DNA of 11,148 bases from the NCBI GenBank assembly GCA_902588335.1, contig CACIOV010000023.1:1-11148 (forward strand), written 5' to 3'. Shown one piece after another: positions 1 to 6,904 of this stretch (position 1 is the first letter of the stretch; each line of letters opens with the position of its first letter). A program made the translations under genes and the position numbers. Under the pieces are notes generated by a model. That model was not told the DNA's origin. It searched no databases and was given only the letters and a program-made list of their open reading frames with translations. The DNA is from an uncultured Pelagibacteraceae bacterium (GTDB taxonomy: Bacteria > Pseudomonadota > Alphaproteobacteria > Pelagibacterales > Pelagibacteraceae).

Positions 1-1395
1 TGATCTTCTAAATGACCAGTCATCTTTTTGTTCGATTCCATCTGTTGCAAAAAAATTTGCCCTTTCCCAACCGAATTTTTGACCAAATACAGCTCCTAAA
101 TTTTTCAATCTTTCATAGCATGGAGCAGTTCTTAATGGTCTTGCTGCTGGTCTTTCTTCGTCAGGATAATGAATGACAAATACATTTCTATAAGCTTCTT
201 CGTTTTTTTCCTTTAAATATGATTTCGTTGCATAATCACCATATCTTCTTGGTTCTACTCCAAGCATATCTACTGTTGGTTCGCCATCTATAATCCATTC
301 TGCAAGTTGCCAGCCTGCTCCACCCGCAGCTGTAATTCCAAAGCTATGCCCTTCATTAATCCAAAAATTTTTTAATCCCCAAGCAGGACCAACAATCGGA
401 TTTCCATCGGGGGTGTAACAAATTGCTCCGTTATAAACTTTTTTAACTCCAACTTCTTTAAATGCTGGCACTCTATGATACGCACTTTCAATATGAGGTA
501 AAAGTCTGTCTAGATCTTCTTGAAATAATTCATACTCTGAATCTTTTGAAGGTCCATCAACATAACAACATGGTGCTCCATCTTCATATGGACCTAATAT
601 TAATCCTCCCGCCTCTTCTCTCATGTACCAGCGACCATCACTATCTCTAAGCACTCCCATTTCTGGTAAACCTTCTTTTTTTCTTTTTACAATTTCTGGA
701 TGTGGTTCAGTAACTATGTATTGATGTTCTACTGGTATTACTGGAATGTTCAATCCAACCATTTGACCTGTTTGTCTTGCAAAATTTCCTGAACAAGAAA
801 CAACATGTTCGCACTCGATTGTACCTTTGTCAGTTTCTACGACCCATCCATTTTTTATTTGTTTAATTCCAACTACCGTAGTGTTTCTGTAAATTTCTGC
901 TCCTTTGTTTCTGGCACCAGTTGCTAGAGCTTGTGTTAAATCTGCTGGTTGAATATATCCATCCTCGGGATGTTGAATAGCTCCAATTAATCCTTCTGTA
1001 TTGCACAAAGGCCAAATTTCTTTTACTTGTTCTGGTTTTAAAAATTTTACATTCACACCAATTGTTTGTGCCACGCCAGCATATTGGTGATATTCATCCA
1101 TTCTATCTTTTGTGCTTGCTAGTCTAATATTTGACACAACACTGAAACCCACATTTTTTCCTGTTTCCTTTTCAAGAGTTTTATAAAGATTAACAGCATA
1201 TTTATGCAACTGACCAACAGAGTAACTCATGTTAAAAAGAGGCAATAAACCTGCGGCATGCCAAGTGGATCCCGATGTTAACTCTTTTCTTTCAACCAGC
1301 ACAACATCTGACCATCCTTTTTTAGCAAGATGATAAAGCATGCTAACACCAACAGCTCCACCACCTATAACAACAACTTTAGCTTTTGATTTCAT
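1..1395 (-). CDS. Dimethylglycine/sarcosine dehydrogenase-family flavoenzyme (partial, C-terminus beyond window edge)
   Basis: Open without interruption from an ATG at 1395 to the window edge: 465 codons of a family that usually runs to about 800 residues. Family role: oxidative N-demethylation of dimethylglycine or sarcosine, passing the one-carbon unit to tetrahydrofolate. Seen: an N-terminal FAD dinucleotide fold (VVVIGGGAVGVS, residues 7-18), then SGSTWHAAGL, in which His46 occupies the position of the histidine that carries covalent FAD in DMGDH and SARDH. Later come PVEHQYIVTEP, CYTPDGNPIVGP and NEGHSFGITAAGGAG, typical of the DAO fold and the FAO_M linker. The visible end (GWERANFFATDGI, then DDWSFRRS) is the entry to the folate-binding GcvT-like half, which lies outside the window. 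Which methylamine it uses cannot be decided; the paralogues are very similar here. It is transcribed away from the small-gene cluster at 1453. Family call sure, substrate not. Confidence 0.9.
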   Translation of the reverse strand, partial: MKSKAKVVVIGGGAVGVSMLYHLAKKGWSDVVLVERKELTSGSTWHAAGLLPLFNMSYSVGQLHKYAVNLYKTLEKETGKNVGFSVVSNIRLASTKDRMDEYHQYAGVAQTIGVNVKFLKPEQVKEIWPLCNTEGLIGAIQHPEDGYIQPADLTQALATGARNKGAEIYRNTTVVGIKQIKNGWVVETDKGTIECEHVVSCSGNFARQTGQMVGLNIPVIPVEHQYIVTEPHPEIVKRKKEGLPEMGVLRDSDGRWYMREEAGGLILGPYEDGAPCCYVDGPSKDSEYELFQEDLDRLLPHIESAYHRVPAFKEVGVKKVYNGAICYTPDGNPIVGPAWGLKNFWINEGHSFGITAAGGAGWQLAEWIIDGEPTVDMLGVEPRRYGDYATKSYLKEKNEEAYRNVFVIHYPDEERPAARPLRTAPCYERLKNLGAVFGQKFGWERANFFATDGIEQKDDWSFRRS

Positions 1396-1412
1396 AAATA
1401 AATAAGGTTAAA

Positions 1413-1441
1413 TTTCTAAATATAAGAATATGATACGTCAA
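1413..1441 (-). promoter_or_regulatory. Possible sigma70-type promoter for the DMGDH/SARDH-family gene
   Basis: On the minus strand TTGACG (1441-1436, five of six matches to TTGACA) is followed after 17 bp by TAGAAA (1418-1413, four of six matches to TATAAT). This ends 17 bp before the ATG at 1395 and would give a very short leader. The region is AT-rich, so chance matches are likely. Confidence 0.3.
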
Positions 1442-1452
1442 GTTAGATTTAA

Positions 1453-1695
1453 ATGATAAAAAAAATTATACTTTTACTTGCAATAGTTGGTCCTTTTGGA
1501 CTTTACTTTTTATATTCTTGGCTCCTAAAACTAGAAAAGAAAAAAATTCCAATTGTAAAATTGACTATAGCTAGTGTAATTTTGCTTGTAATTGCTTTAG
1601 GTTTTTTGAGATTTTACAGTGGTTTTGATCCAAATACCGAATACTCGCCAGCAAAATACGAAGATGGAGAATTAAAACCAGCGGAAAATAAATAA
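1453..1695 (+). CDS. Small two-helix membrane protein, DUF6111-like
   Basis: An 80-residue protein with two hydrophobic helices (about residues 4-26 and 35-55) separated by a short Lys-rich loop, and a soluble acidic tail. The layout and the tail motif EYSPAKYEDGEL (residues 63-74) resemble alphaproteobacterial DUF6111 proteins, which end in a Y-x-P...EDG-(R/E)-(I/L) segment; this match is from memory. The function of the family is unknown. The stop overlaps the start of the next gene by one base (TAATG at 1693-1697), so the two are probably translationally coupled. No clear Shine-Dalgarno sequence precedes the ATG. An inner-membrane location follows from the helices. Confidence 0.75.
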   Translation: MIKKIILLLAIVGPFGLYFLYSWLLKLEKKKIPIVKLTIASVILLVIALGFLRFYSGFDPNTEYSPAKYEDGELKPAENK

Positions 1696-2156
1696 TGAAA
1701 ATATTCTTTAAATTAGTTCTAATTTTTTTTATTTTTACTAATATTTCTAATGCAGATTTGATTAAACCAAATTCTAATCTTAAACCATTTGATGTTTTGA
1801 TGATTCAATTAAACTCACTGAAAAATAATAATAAGCCCTACAAAGATGCAGGTATAGAACAAACCTGGGAATTTGCTCATCCAATCAACAAAGCTTCTAC
1901 AGGACCATTAGAAAGATTTAAACAAATGATTTATAGCGATAGCTACAAAATATTAATTAGTCATGAAAATACCAAAACAATAATTTTAAAAGAATCTCCT
2001 GAAAAATTTGTATTTAAGGTTTATGTTTTATCTAAAGATAAAAAAAAATACTATTATATTTGGCAAATGGAAAAGATTGAACGTGAAGGAAAATTAAAAG
2101 ACTGTTGGATGACTACAGGGGTATCTGAACCAATATATTTAGGTGAAATAATATGA
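1695..2156 (+). CDS. Exported DUF4864-like protein
   Basis: A 153-residue protein with a classical signal peptide: positive start (MKIFFK), a hydrophobic core, and a signal peptidase I site after Ala20 (NISNA|D), so it is probably periplasmic. The mature part has a QLNSLKNNNKPYKDAGI stretch (38-54), then WEFAHP (58-63), then STGPLERF (68-75), followed by a beta-rich segment with IWQMEKI (122-128) and a CW pair near 137. This order (Q-L-x-A-L-k-x-N-D-x-P, G-I, FA-P, G-s-x-x-x-F) resembles DUF4864 proteins of bacteria and plastids, whose function is unknown. Second of three overlapping small genes: it starts in TAATG with its upstream neighbour and ends in ATGA (2153-2156) with the next. The gene is certain; the family call is moderate. 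Confidence 0.8.
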   Translation: MKIFFKLVLIFFIFTNISNADLIKPNSNLKPFDVLMIQLNSLKNNNKPYKDAGIEQTWEFAHPINKASTGPLERFKQMIYSDSYKILISHENTKTIILKESPEKFVFKVYVLSKDKKKYYYIWQMEKIEREGKLKDCWMTTGVSEPIYLGEII

Positions 2157-2284
2157 ATGATGAATTAAACAATATGTGTGAAGAGTGCAAAAAAGAACAC
2201 GAAAGCGTTTCTCAAAATTTAATTAAACATGGATATAAAGTTTGTGATTCATGTTACACTTCAAAAACAATTTTTCCAGTCTAG
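2153..2284 (+). CDS. 43-residue four-cysteine (putative zinc-ribbon) protein
   Basis: Short open frame starting inside the ATGA that ends the previous gene and closing at TAG 2282-2284. The 43 residues contain two CxxC knuckles, CEEC (9-12) and CDSC (31-34), 18 residues apart, the spacing expected of a small rubredoxin-like or zinc-ribbon fold that binds one metal. His16 and His26 lie between the knuckles. Support for a real gene: the 4-bp start/stop overlap, paired cysteines rarely produced by chance, and the fact that it exactly fills the space up to the convergent YIP1 gene. Its TAG lies in a CTAG (2281-2284) that is also the TAG of the opposite gene. I do not recognise the family; it could be a regulator, an adaptor or a metal-binding protein. 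Confidence 0.65.
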   Translation: MNDELNNMCEECKKEHESVSQNLIKHGYKVCDSCYTSKTIFPV

Positions 2285-2802
2285 CTTGGGCCAAAAATTC
2301 TTATTATCATAATTAAAATAATTGCTTGAATTAAAAACCCAATGACAACTACCCCTATTGCCCTCCACGTACTTTGATAATCAAGTGCTTGTCTTACTGC
2401 GATAACCATAGCTATTAGCATCCATATGCCGGCACCAATATAGGTTATGCTCATTAATTCGGGAGTAAAACCAAAAACTCTTATCAATCCTGGGGCGCTA
2501 GAAAAACCAATTGTTCTTAATAATTCACCATGATCAGATTTTGTTGAAGGTTCAGGAAAAAGTTTAGTACCAATTAAATAAATTAAATAAGCCCAGATGT
2601 ACCAACTAATCAATGATAACAATGGTGCCATCAAAAAATTTGAAGCTCCAAGCGATAAAGCTCCTACACCTGCCGCTAAACTTGAAAGGACTACAACAAG
2701 TGCCGCTTGAAATGTTGCTGACTTATCAGCCTCAACTTCTTCGTAAAGACTTACTTCCAGTTTACAAGCTCTTATAATTCTATTAACAAAAACTGAATTC
2801 AT
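2281..2802 (-). CDS. YIP1-family integral membrane protein
   Basis: A 173-residue protein with a short amphipathic N-terminus and four or five hydrophobic segments (about 32-52, 57-79, 102-114 with 118-138, and 147-169). The signature region ELLRTIGFSSAPGLIRVFGF (93-112), followed by AVRQALDYQSTWRAIGV (135-151), is characteristic of bacterial YIP1-domain proteins. Such proteins sit in the inner membrane; their role in bacteria is not established. It diverges from the MarC-family gene across a 51-bp spacer and is convergent with the four-cysteine gene, overlapping it by four bases. The ATG at 2802 is the first in the frame and gives a full-length family member. Confidence 0.85.
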   Translation of the reverse strand: MNSVFVNRIIRACKLEVSLYEEVEADKSATFQAALVVVLSSLAAGVGALSLGASNFLMAPLLSLISWYIWAYLIYLIGTKLFPEPSTKSDHGELLRTIGFSSAPGLIRVFGFTPELMSITYIGAGIWMLIAMVIAVRQALDYQSTWRAIGVVVIGFLIQAIILIMIIRIFGPS

Positions 2803-2853
2803 AGTTTTTCTATATCACATTCTTGTCACGAATCTATAGTATGTAATGTTTAA

Positions 2854-3480
2854 ATGATAGCAACTTTTATAAATTCTTTCATATTGTTTTTTGTAACCAT
2901 TGACACTATAGGAAATTTACCTTTTTTTTTAAGTTTAACTGAAGACGCAAAAATAAAAAAAAGAAATCAGATAGCCGTTAAAAGTACAATAATTGCTTTT
3001 TTTATAATGATAACATTTGCCTATGTTGGTAGATATTTGTTAGAAGCCATTGGAGTTTCGTTAGATTCATTAAAAATTGCTGGTGGTATAATTCTAATGT
3101 TTTTAGCAATTGATATATTGTTTGAAAAAAGAAAAAAAAGGAGAGAAAAAAGAGTTGAAGAAGCGCTTGATGAAAACTCTTATGAAGATATTACTGTTTT
3201 CCCTATAGCTATACCTTTTATTGCCGGACCTTCAGCATTAACAACTATTATATTACTTATTGGAAATTATAACAATTTTCCTGAATTTCAAATATCCGTT
3301 ATTCTTGCGTTGGTGGCTGCTCTTATCATCGGTTTAATATTAATGATTGGCGCAAATAATATAGTTAAATTTATTCCTAAACAAATCTTGCATGCCACAT
3401 CAAGAGTAATGGCTTTTATATTAGCTGCATTAGCTACTCAATTTATAATTGACGGTATTAAAGCTAGCTTTAATATTTAA
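2854..3480 (+). CDS. MarC-family (UPF0056) integral membrane protein
   Basis: A 208-residue protein with six hydrophobic segments (about 2-24, 43-63, 72-90, 113-138, 147-167, 182-204), the usual size and topology of the MarC/UPF0056 family, sometimes annotated as NAAT transporters. Diagnostic stretches are DTIGNLPFFLSLT (17-29) in the first helix, KIAGGIILMFLAIDILF (74-90), and FPIAIPFIAGPSALTT (116-131) opening the second half. A charged cytoplasmic loop (KRKKRREKRVEEALDE, 92-107) separates the two halves. The substrate is unknown and the old link to multiple antibiotic resistance is not supported for the family. Its TAA (3478-3480) directly abuts the stop of the convergent GcvT-like gene. 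Confidence 0.88.
   Translation: MIATFINSFILFFVTIDTIGNLPFFLSLTEDAKIKKRNQIAVKSTIIAFFIMITFAYVGRYLLEAIGVSLDSLKIAGGIILMFLAIDILFEKRKKRREKRVEEALDENSYEDITVFPIAIPFIAGPSALTTIILLIGNYNNFPEFQISVILALVAALIIGLILMIGANNIVKFIPKQILHATSRVMAFILAALATQFIIDGIKASFNI
3456..3475. terminator. 20-nt perfect palindrome at a convergent gene junction, possible bidirectional terminator
   Basis: The arms TATTAAAG and CTTTAATA flank a central CTAG, giving an 8-bp stem with a 4-base loop on either strand. It lies within the last codons of the MarC-family gene, a few bases before two convergent stops that touch each other. With no spacer between the two genes, a terminator would have to lie inside coding sequence. The stem is AT-rich and weak and the downstream T-run is broken, so a chance palindrome cannot be excluded. 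Confidence 0.35.
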
Positions 3481-4893
3481 CTATTTATTTAAAGTAGCCA
3501 ACACCTCAGCTTCACGAGTATTTGCATTGAATGACTGAGTAAAAGGTATAGGAACAACTACCGCATTAACTGGTTTATTGGAATATTTTTTTGGTAAATG
3601 AACCTTGTATTTTTTACCAAAATTTCCAATTGGAAATCCTTTAGCGCTTTTATGTCCTTCATATGGAACATACCCCATTGCAATGTTTTTTTTCTTTTCT
3701 GGATGGTACCAAGGAGACGTAATATAACCTATTGGTTTACCTCCTTTTGCATCTGAGATTAGCCAAAAGTCTGGAGCATACTCTTCTATTGGTTTTCCAC
3801 CTAGTTCCATACCTACGAGTTGAAGTTTGTAAGGTTTTTGTCCCTGTTGGATTTCTTCTTTCATTTTTTCTAAAGCTTCTTTTCCCACATAGTCTGTTTT
3901 TTTATTCCACTCACCTTTACCAGACAAAGAAACTTGATAACCTAAGTTACATTGAAAAGGATTATGTTCATTATCCATATCTTGACCCCAAGACAAAATT
4001 CCAGCTTGGATTCTTCTATGGTGTGCAGGAGCAATAACCATTAGCTTATGTTTTTTTCCAGCTTTTAGAACAGCGTTCCACATATCCTCTGCATATAAAG
4101 TGGCATCACGAAGATAAATTTCATATCCAGCTTCACCAGAAAATCCTGACTGAGAAATAACACAGCTTCTACCTCCTACTTTAGCTTCCGCCAAACCATA
4201 AAAAGGCATGTTATCTAAATCAACTTGGTCTCCAATTAAATCATTCAATAATGCTTTTGATTTAGGGCCTTGTATTTGTACTGGACATGCATCTATTTCG
4301 TCTATTTCTACATTGAATCTTTTATCAGCATTAACACCCTGTAAATACATTCCAATATCAGAATCGGACAAGCTAAACCAAAACTCATCATCAGCTACTC
4401 TTAATAAAACTGGATCGTTTAATACGCCACCTTTATTGTTACAAAGAATTACGTAACGACCTCTCATTGTTGAAATTTTAGTTGCATCACGTGTTATCAC
4501 ATAATCTGTAAATTTTTCAGCATCTGGTCCTTTCACACGAATTTGTCTCTCGACAGCTACATTCCACATCGTTACATGATTTTTAATTGCTGCATATTCA
4601 ACCATAGCTCCACCTTTTTCAGGTCTTACGTAACCTCTTGGATGATAAACGCGGTTATAGACTGTAGCTCGCCAGCATCCAGCTTTCATTGATAGATGCC
4701 AGTAGGGTGATTTTCTTACTCTTGTTGAAATTAACATTTCTACTTTTGTTGGGCCGCTTTGTCTTAAATTGTAAGGTACATGTCGATCTGACTGATCAAC
4801 AGATGTAGCGTGTTTAACTTTATCGTAATCAACCTTTTCAGGTTTGAATGAAACTGATTTTATTTTTTTAGCTTTTTTCTTTTTTTTAGGCAT
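3481..4893 (-). CDS. GcvT-fold THF-dependent demethylase, DmdA/LigM-like
   Basis: A 470-residue member of the aminomethyltransferase (GcvT) superfamily. Residues 56-320 read like DMSP demethylase DmdA: STRVRKSPYWHLSMKAG, ATVYNRVYHP, VTMWNVAVERQIRVKGPDA (107-125), GGVLNDPVLLRV (155-166), PVQIQGPKS, SGFSGEAGYEIYLRD (249-263; Glu258 at the folate-contacting Glu of T-proteins) and AGILSWGQDMDNEHNPF (297-313). The C-terminal segment VNAVVVPIPFTQSFNANTRE (442-461) and the 470-residue length are closer to O-demethylases of the LigM type; DmdA is about 100 residues shorter. Family role: methyl transfer from an S-, O- or N-methyl substrate to THF. An unusual Lys-rich leader (eight Lys in residues 1-12) and about 45 further residues precede the domain. 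Co-transcribed with the MTHFR-like gene (8-bp overlap). Substrate not decided; Trp of the DmdA SGWSKQGG motif is Phe250 here. Confidence 0.82.
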   Translation of the reverse strand: MPKKKKKAKKIKSVSFKPEKVDYDKVKHATSVDQSDRHVPYNLRQSGPTKVEMLISTRVRKSPYWHLSMKAGCWRATVYNRVYHPRGYVRPEKGGAMVEYAAIKNHVTMWNVAVERQIRVKGPDAEKFTDYVITRDATKISTMRGRYVILCNNKGGVLNDPVLLRVADDEFWFSLSDSDIGMYLQGVNADKRFNVEIDEIDACPVQIQGPKSKALLNDLIGDQVDLDNMPFYGLAEAKVGGRSCVISQSGFSGEAGYEIYLRDATLYAEDMWNAVLKAGKKHKLMVIAPAHHRRIQAGILSWGQDMDNEHNPFQCNLGYQVSLSGKGEWNKKTDYVGKEALEKMKEEIQQGQKPYKLQLVGMELGGKPIEEYAPDFWLISDAKGGKPIGYITSPWYHPEKKKNIAMGYVPYEGHKSAKGFPIGNFGKKYKVHLPKKYSNKPVNAVVVPIPFTQSFNANTREAEVLATLNK

Positions 4894-5614
4894 AATTATT
4901 CTCCGTTAACCATTTGTTTGTTTCTTTCAGGCCGCCAAAAGTATAAATATGAAAATTGTTTGTTGAACCTTTAAGATTTTCAATTATGTCATTTGGATCT
5001 CTAGGTTTTAATAAATCTACGGCCTTAGATACATTAGATTTAAGAAAGTTAATTGAATTTTTAGCCCCAACAATATTTGCAAACTTTAATAAACTACTTA
5101 TTTTTAGAGGCCCAGTAATTCCAATATGAACTGGCAAAGTTTGTTTAGAAATAAATTTAACTATTGGTTTAACGTCTAATAACCATTGTGTAACTATATA
5201 GTCTGCGTAAGGTTTCTTATCGATCATAGCTTTTTCTAAATCTTGATCGGATATATCAGGGGATCCATCTGGATGTCCAGCAATTCCTATCTTCCAACCC
5301 TCAAATAATCCTGTCTCTAATAACTGCAATGAACAGTGAAAATCTCCAATGGGTTGAGCACTCCCTCCTATTACCAAAGCCTGTTTTACTCCTCCATCCT
5401 TACACCTGCTTATGTAATCTTTCAATTCAGCCTGATTTTTAATAGAACGGGCTGGAAAATGAGGAACTGGATTAAAACCTGACTTAACAAGTTCATTGGC
5501 CTTGATTGCTACGTCTTTATAATCATTGCCAGGTAACATAGTAATATAAACGTCCTTAACTTTAGGTAGTTCTGAAAGATCAGTCTTCATGGTAATTTCT
5601 ATAGAGAAATTCAT
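4886..5614 (-). CDS. Methylenetetrahydrofolate reductase-like protein (short, divergent)
   Basis: A 242-residue protein with an MTHFR-like TIM-barrel pattern, about 50 residues shorter than MetF, mostly at the N-terminus. Matches to MetF read by eye: FSIEIT (3-8), where Glu6 would match the catalytic Glu of FEFFPP; PHFPARS near 51-57 for the PHLTC region; HPDGSPDI for the YPEkHPE region; ADYIVTQWLLDV (137-148) for ITQFFFDV with the folate-binding Gln; and NFHIYTFGG (220-228) for DFHFYTLN near the C-terminus. The usual RGD motif, whose Asp sits by the flavin, is replaced by IGGS (82-85). The start is set at ATG 5614 rather than a TTG two codons upstream. First gene of the operon with the GcvT-like demethylase, so its likely job is processing or sensing the methyl/methylene-THF made there. 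Whether it reduces, oxidises or has lost redox activity is open. Confidence 0.75.
   Translation of the reverse strand: MNFSIEITMKTDLSELPKVKDVYITMLPGNDYKDVAIKANELVKSGFNPVPHFPARSIKNQAELKDYISRCKDGGVKQALVIGGSAQPIGDFHCSLQLLETGLFEGWKIGIAGHPDGSPDISDQDLEKAMIDKKPYADYIVTQWLLDVKPIVKFISKQTLPVHIGITGPLKISSLLKFANIVGAKNSINFLKSNVSKAVDLLKPRDPNDIIENLKGSTNNFHIYTFGGLKETNKWLTENNYA
4901..4904 (-). promoter_or_regulatory. Shine-Dalgarno sequence GGAG of the GcvT-like gene
   Basis: On the minus strand GGAG lies seven bases before the ATG at 4893, inside the last codons of the MTHFR-like gene. It fixes the start despite the unusual Lys-rich N-terminus and supports independent re-initiation in the overlap. Confidence 0.6.
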
Positions 5615-5621
5615 AATCAAC

Positions 5622-5645
5622 GGGATATACCAGCGGACCCCTGGT
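5622..5645 (-). promoter_or_regulatory. Hairpin with possible pseudoknot in the leader of the MTHFR-like operon
   Basis: On the minus strand ACCAG (5645-5641) pairs with CTGGT (5633-5629) around a seven-base loop GGGTCCG. The loop GGG could pair with CCC (5624-5622) just downstream, making a small H-type pseudoknot that ends seven bases before the ATG at 5614, where a ribosome-binding site would lie. No normal Shine-Dalgarno is seen there. The geometry recalls compact SAM-binding pseudoknots near start codons in marine bacteria, but I could not match a known consensus. The second stem is only three base pairs. Confidence 0.3.
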
Positions 5646-5673
5646 TCTGTCTAGTAATTTCAATTGATATCTA

Positions 5674-5701
5674 TTGCCAATTTTTGCCGAAATGCTAGGA
5701 T
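5674..5701 (+). promoter_or_regulatory. Possible promoter and ribosome-binding site of the Rieske operon
   Basis: TTGCCA (5674-5679, five of six matches to TTGACA) is followed after 16 bp by TAGGAT (5696-5701, four of six matches to TATAAT); if used, transcription would begin at or next to the ATG at 5708. The same bases hold AGGA (5697-5700), a Shine-Dalgarno sequence seven bases before that ATG. Both cannot work together, so either the transcript is leaderless or the promoter is further upstream. The AGGA reading is the stronger one. Confidence 0.4.
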
Positions 5702-5707
5702 TTTTAA

Positions 5708-6904
5708 ATGGTAAGTAAACTTAATGGAAGCACAAATATTTACGACATCGTAAATAAAGAAAAATTAGATGTGGTAAACAAGCCAATAACTGAAGCACAC
5801 GGTCTTCCTAATGAATGCTATAATAGTATTGAATATACCAAAATAGAAAGAAAAAAACTCTTCGAAGACAAGTGGGTCGTTATAGGTGTTGCTAGTTCAA
5901 TACCCAAAACTGGAGATGCAAAACCTTTTGACTTGTTAGGGATTCCCTTAATTTTATTAAGAAATAAAAAAAATCAAGTTAAAGTTTATCATAATGTTTG
6001 TAGTCACAGAGGGTACAAAATTTTACAAAAAAAATGCTCTATAAAAAATGTAATAAGATGTCCCTATCACTCCTGGTCTTATAATTTGGATGGGGAACTT
6101 GTTGCTACCCCTCATCTGGGAGGAATGAATAAACACGAATCAAAAGATTTTGATAAATCTTTAAGTGGGCTTAAAGAAGTTCGTTCCTATGTTTGGTTAG
6201 ACATGATTATCGTAAATATTTCTAACAATGAAGTTTCATTTGAAAAATATATTAAACCATTAAAAGATCGATGGTCTAAATTTTGGAAAGAAAAAGATCA
6301 ACAACTAATCAAACACTCAAATGATTTGGGTTATTTTAAATTAAAAGCAAAGTGCAATTGGAAGTTTGCGATTGAAAATTATTGCGAAAGTTATCATTTG
6401 CCATGGGTTCATCCAGGTTTAAATAGTTATTCTAAAATTAGTGATCATTATCATATACAAGGTTTACCAAATAGATTCGCTGGCCAGGGAACTGTTGTTT
6501 ACAATCCTAGATTAAAAGGTAAAAATAAATTTCCATGTTTTCCTAACTGGCCAAAAAATAAAATAAATATAGCCGAATATGTTGCTCTTTTTCCTAATGT
6601 AATGATGGGTATTCATAAAGACCACTATTACGCATATTGGTTAGAACCAGTAAATCATAAGCTTACTATAGAACATATGGAAATTTATTATGTAGGTAAT
6701 GAAGCTGCAAATTCAAAAAAATTTAAAAACTTAAGAAAACAAAATTTAAAACTTTGGCATAGTGTTCAATTAGAAGATGTTCATATTATAGAAGGTATGC
6801 AAGAAGGAAGAAATTCCCCTTCTTATAATGGCGGAAACTTTTCACCAATTATGGATAATCCAACACACCATTTTCATAAGTGGGTAGCAACAAATATAGT
6901 ATAA
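5708..6904 (+). CDS. Rieske non-haem iron oxygenase, alpha subunit (methylamine/betaine-type)
   Basis: A 398-residue ring-hydroxylating-type oxygenase. The Rieske [2Fe-2S] site is CSHRG (Cys98, His100) with CPYH (Cys118, His121). The mononuclear iron site is NYCESYHLPWVH (224-235), giving His230 and His235, with Asp357 in LEDVHIIEGMQEGRNSP (355-371) as the third ligand. The whole catalytic set is present. The GMQEG-type ending and the overall length resemble oxygenases acting on quaternary amines (glycine betaine GbcA, carnitine CntA, stachydrine demethylase) rather than aromatic dioxygenases; these release a methyl group as formaldehyde or cleave a C-N bond. No ferredoxin reductase gene is visible; the FrhB-like gene at the operon end is the only iron-sulfur candidate. 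First gene of a six-gene operon; its stop overlaps the next start (TAATG). Substrate unknown. Confidence 0.88.
   Translation: MVSKLNGSTNIYDIVNKEKLDVVNKPITEAHGLPNECYNSIEYTKIERKKLFEDKWVVIGVASSIPKTGDAKPFDLLGIPLILLRNKKNQVKVYHNVCSHRGYKILQKKCSIKNVIRCPYHSWSYNLDGELVATPHLGGMNKHESKDFDKSLSGLKEVRSYVWLDMIIVNISNNEVSFEKYIKPLKDRWSKFWKEKDQQLIKHSNDLGYFKLKAKCNWKFAIENYCESYHLPWVHPGLNSYSKISDHYHIQGLPNRFAGQGTVVYNPRLKGKNKFPCFPNWPKNKINIAEYVALFPNVMMGIHKDHYYAYWLEPVNHKLTIEHMEIYYVGNEAANSKKFKNLRKQNLKLWHSVQLEDVHIIEGMQEGRNSPSYNGGNFSPIMDNPTHHFHKWVATNIV

Noticed and set aside
462..650. Plus-strand open frame of 62 codons
   Set aside because: It lies antisense inside the DMGDH/SARDH-family gene, has no family resemblance and low-complexity composition.
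3732..4456. Two plus-strand open frames (3732-4037 and 4208-4456)
   Set aside because: Both are antisense to the well-supported GcvT-like gene and show no recognisable domain.
5615..5620. TTG start two codons upstream for the MTHFR-like gene
   Set aside because: An ATG follows immediately and no ribosome-binding site favours the TTG.
6880..6903. Upstream ATG for the M24 gene, adding eight residues
   Set aside because: It would overlap the Rieske gene by 25 bases; the ATG in the TAATG overlap at 6904 fits the packing of the other genes.
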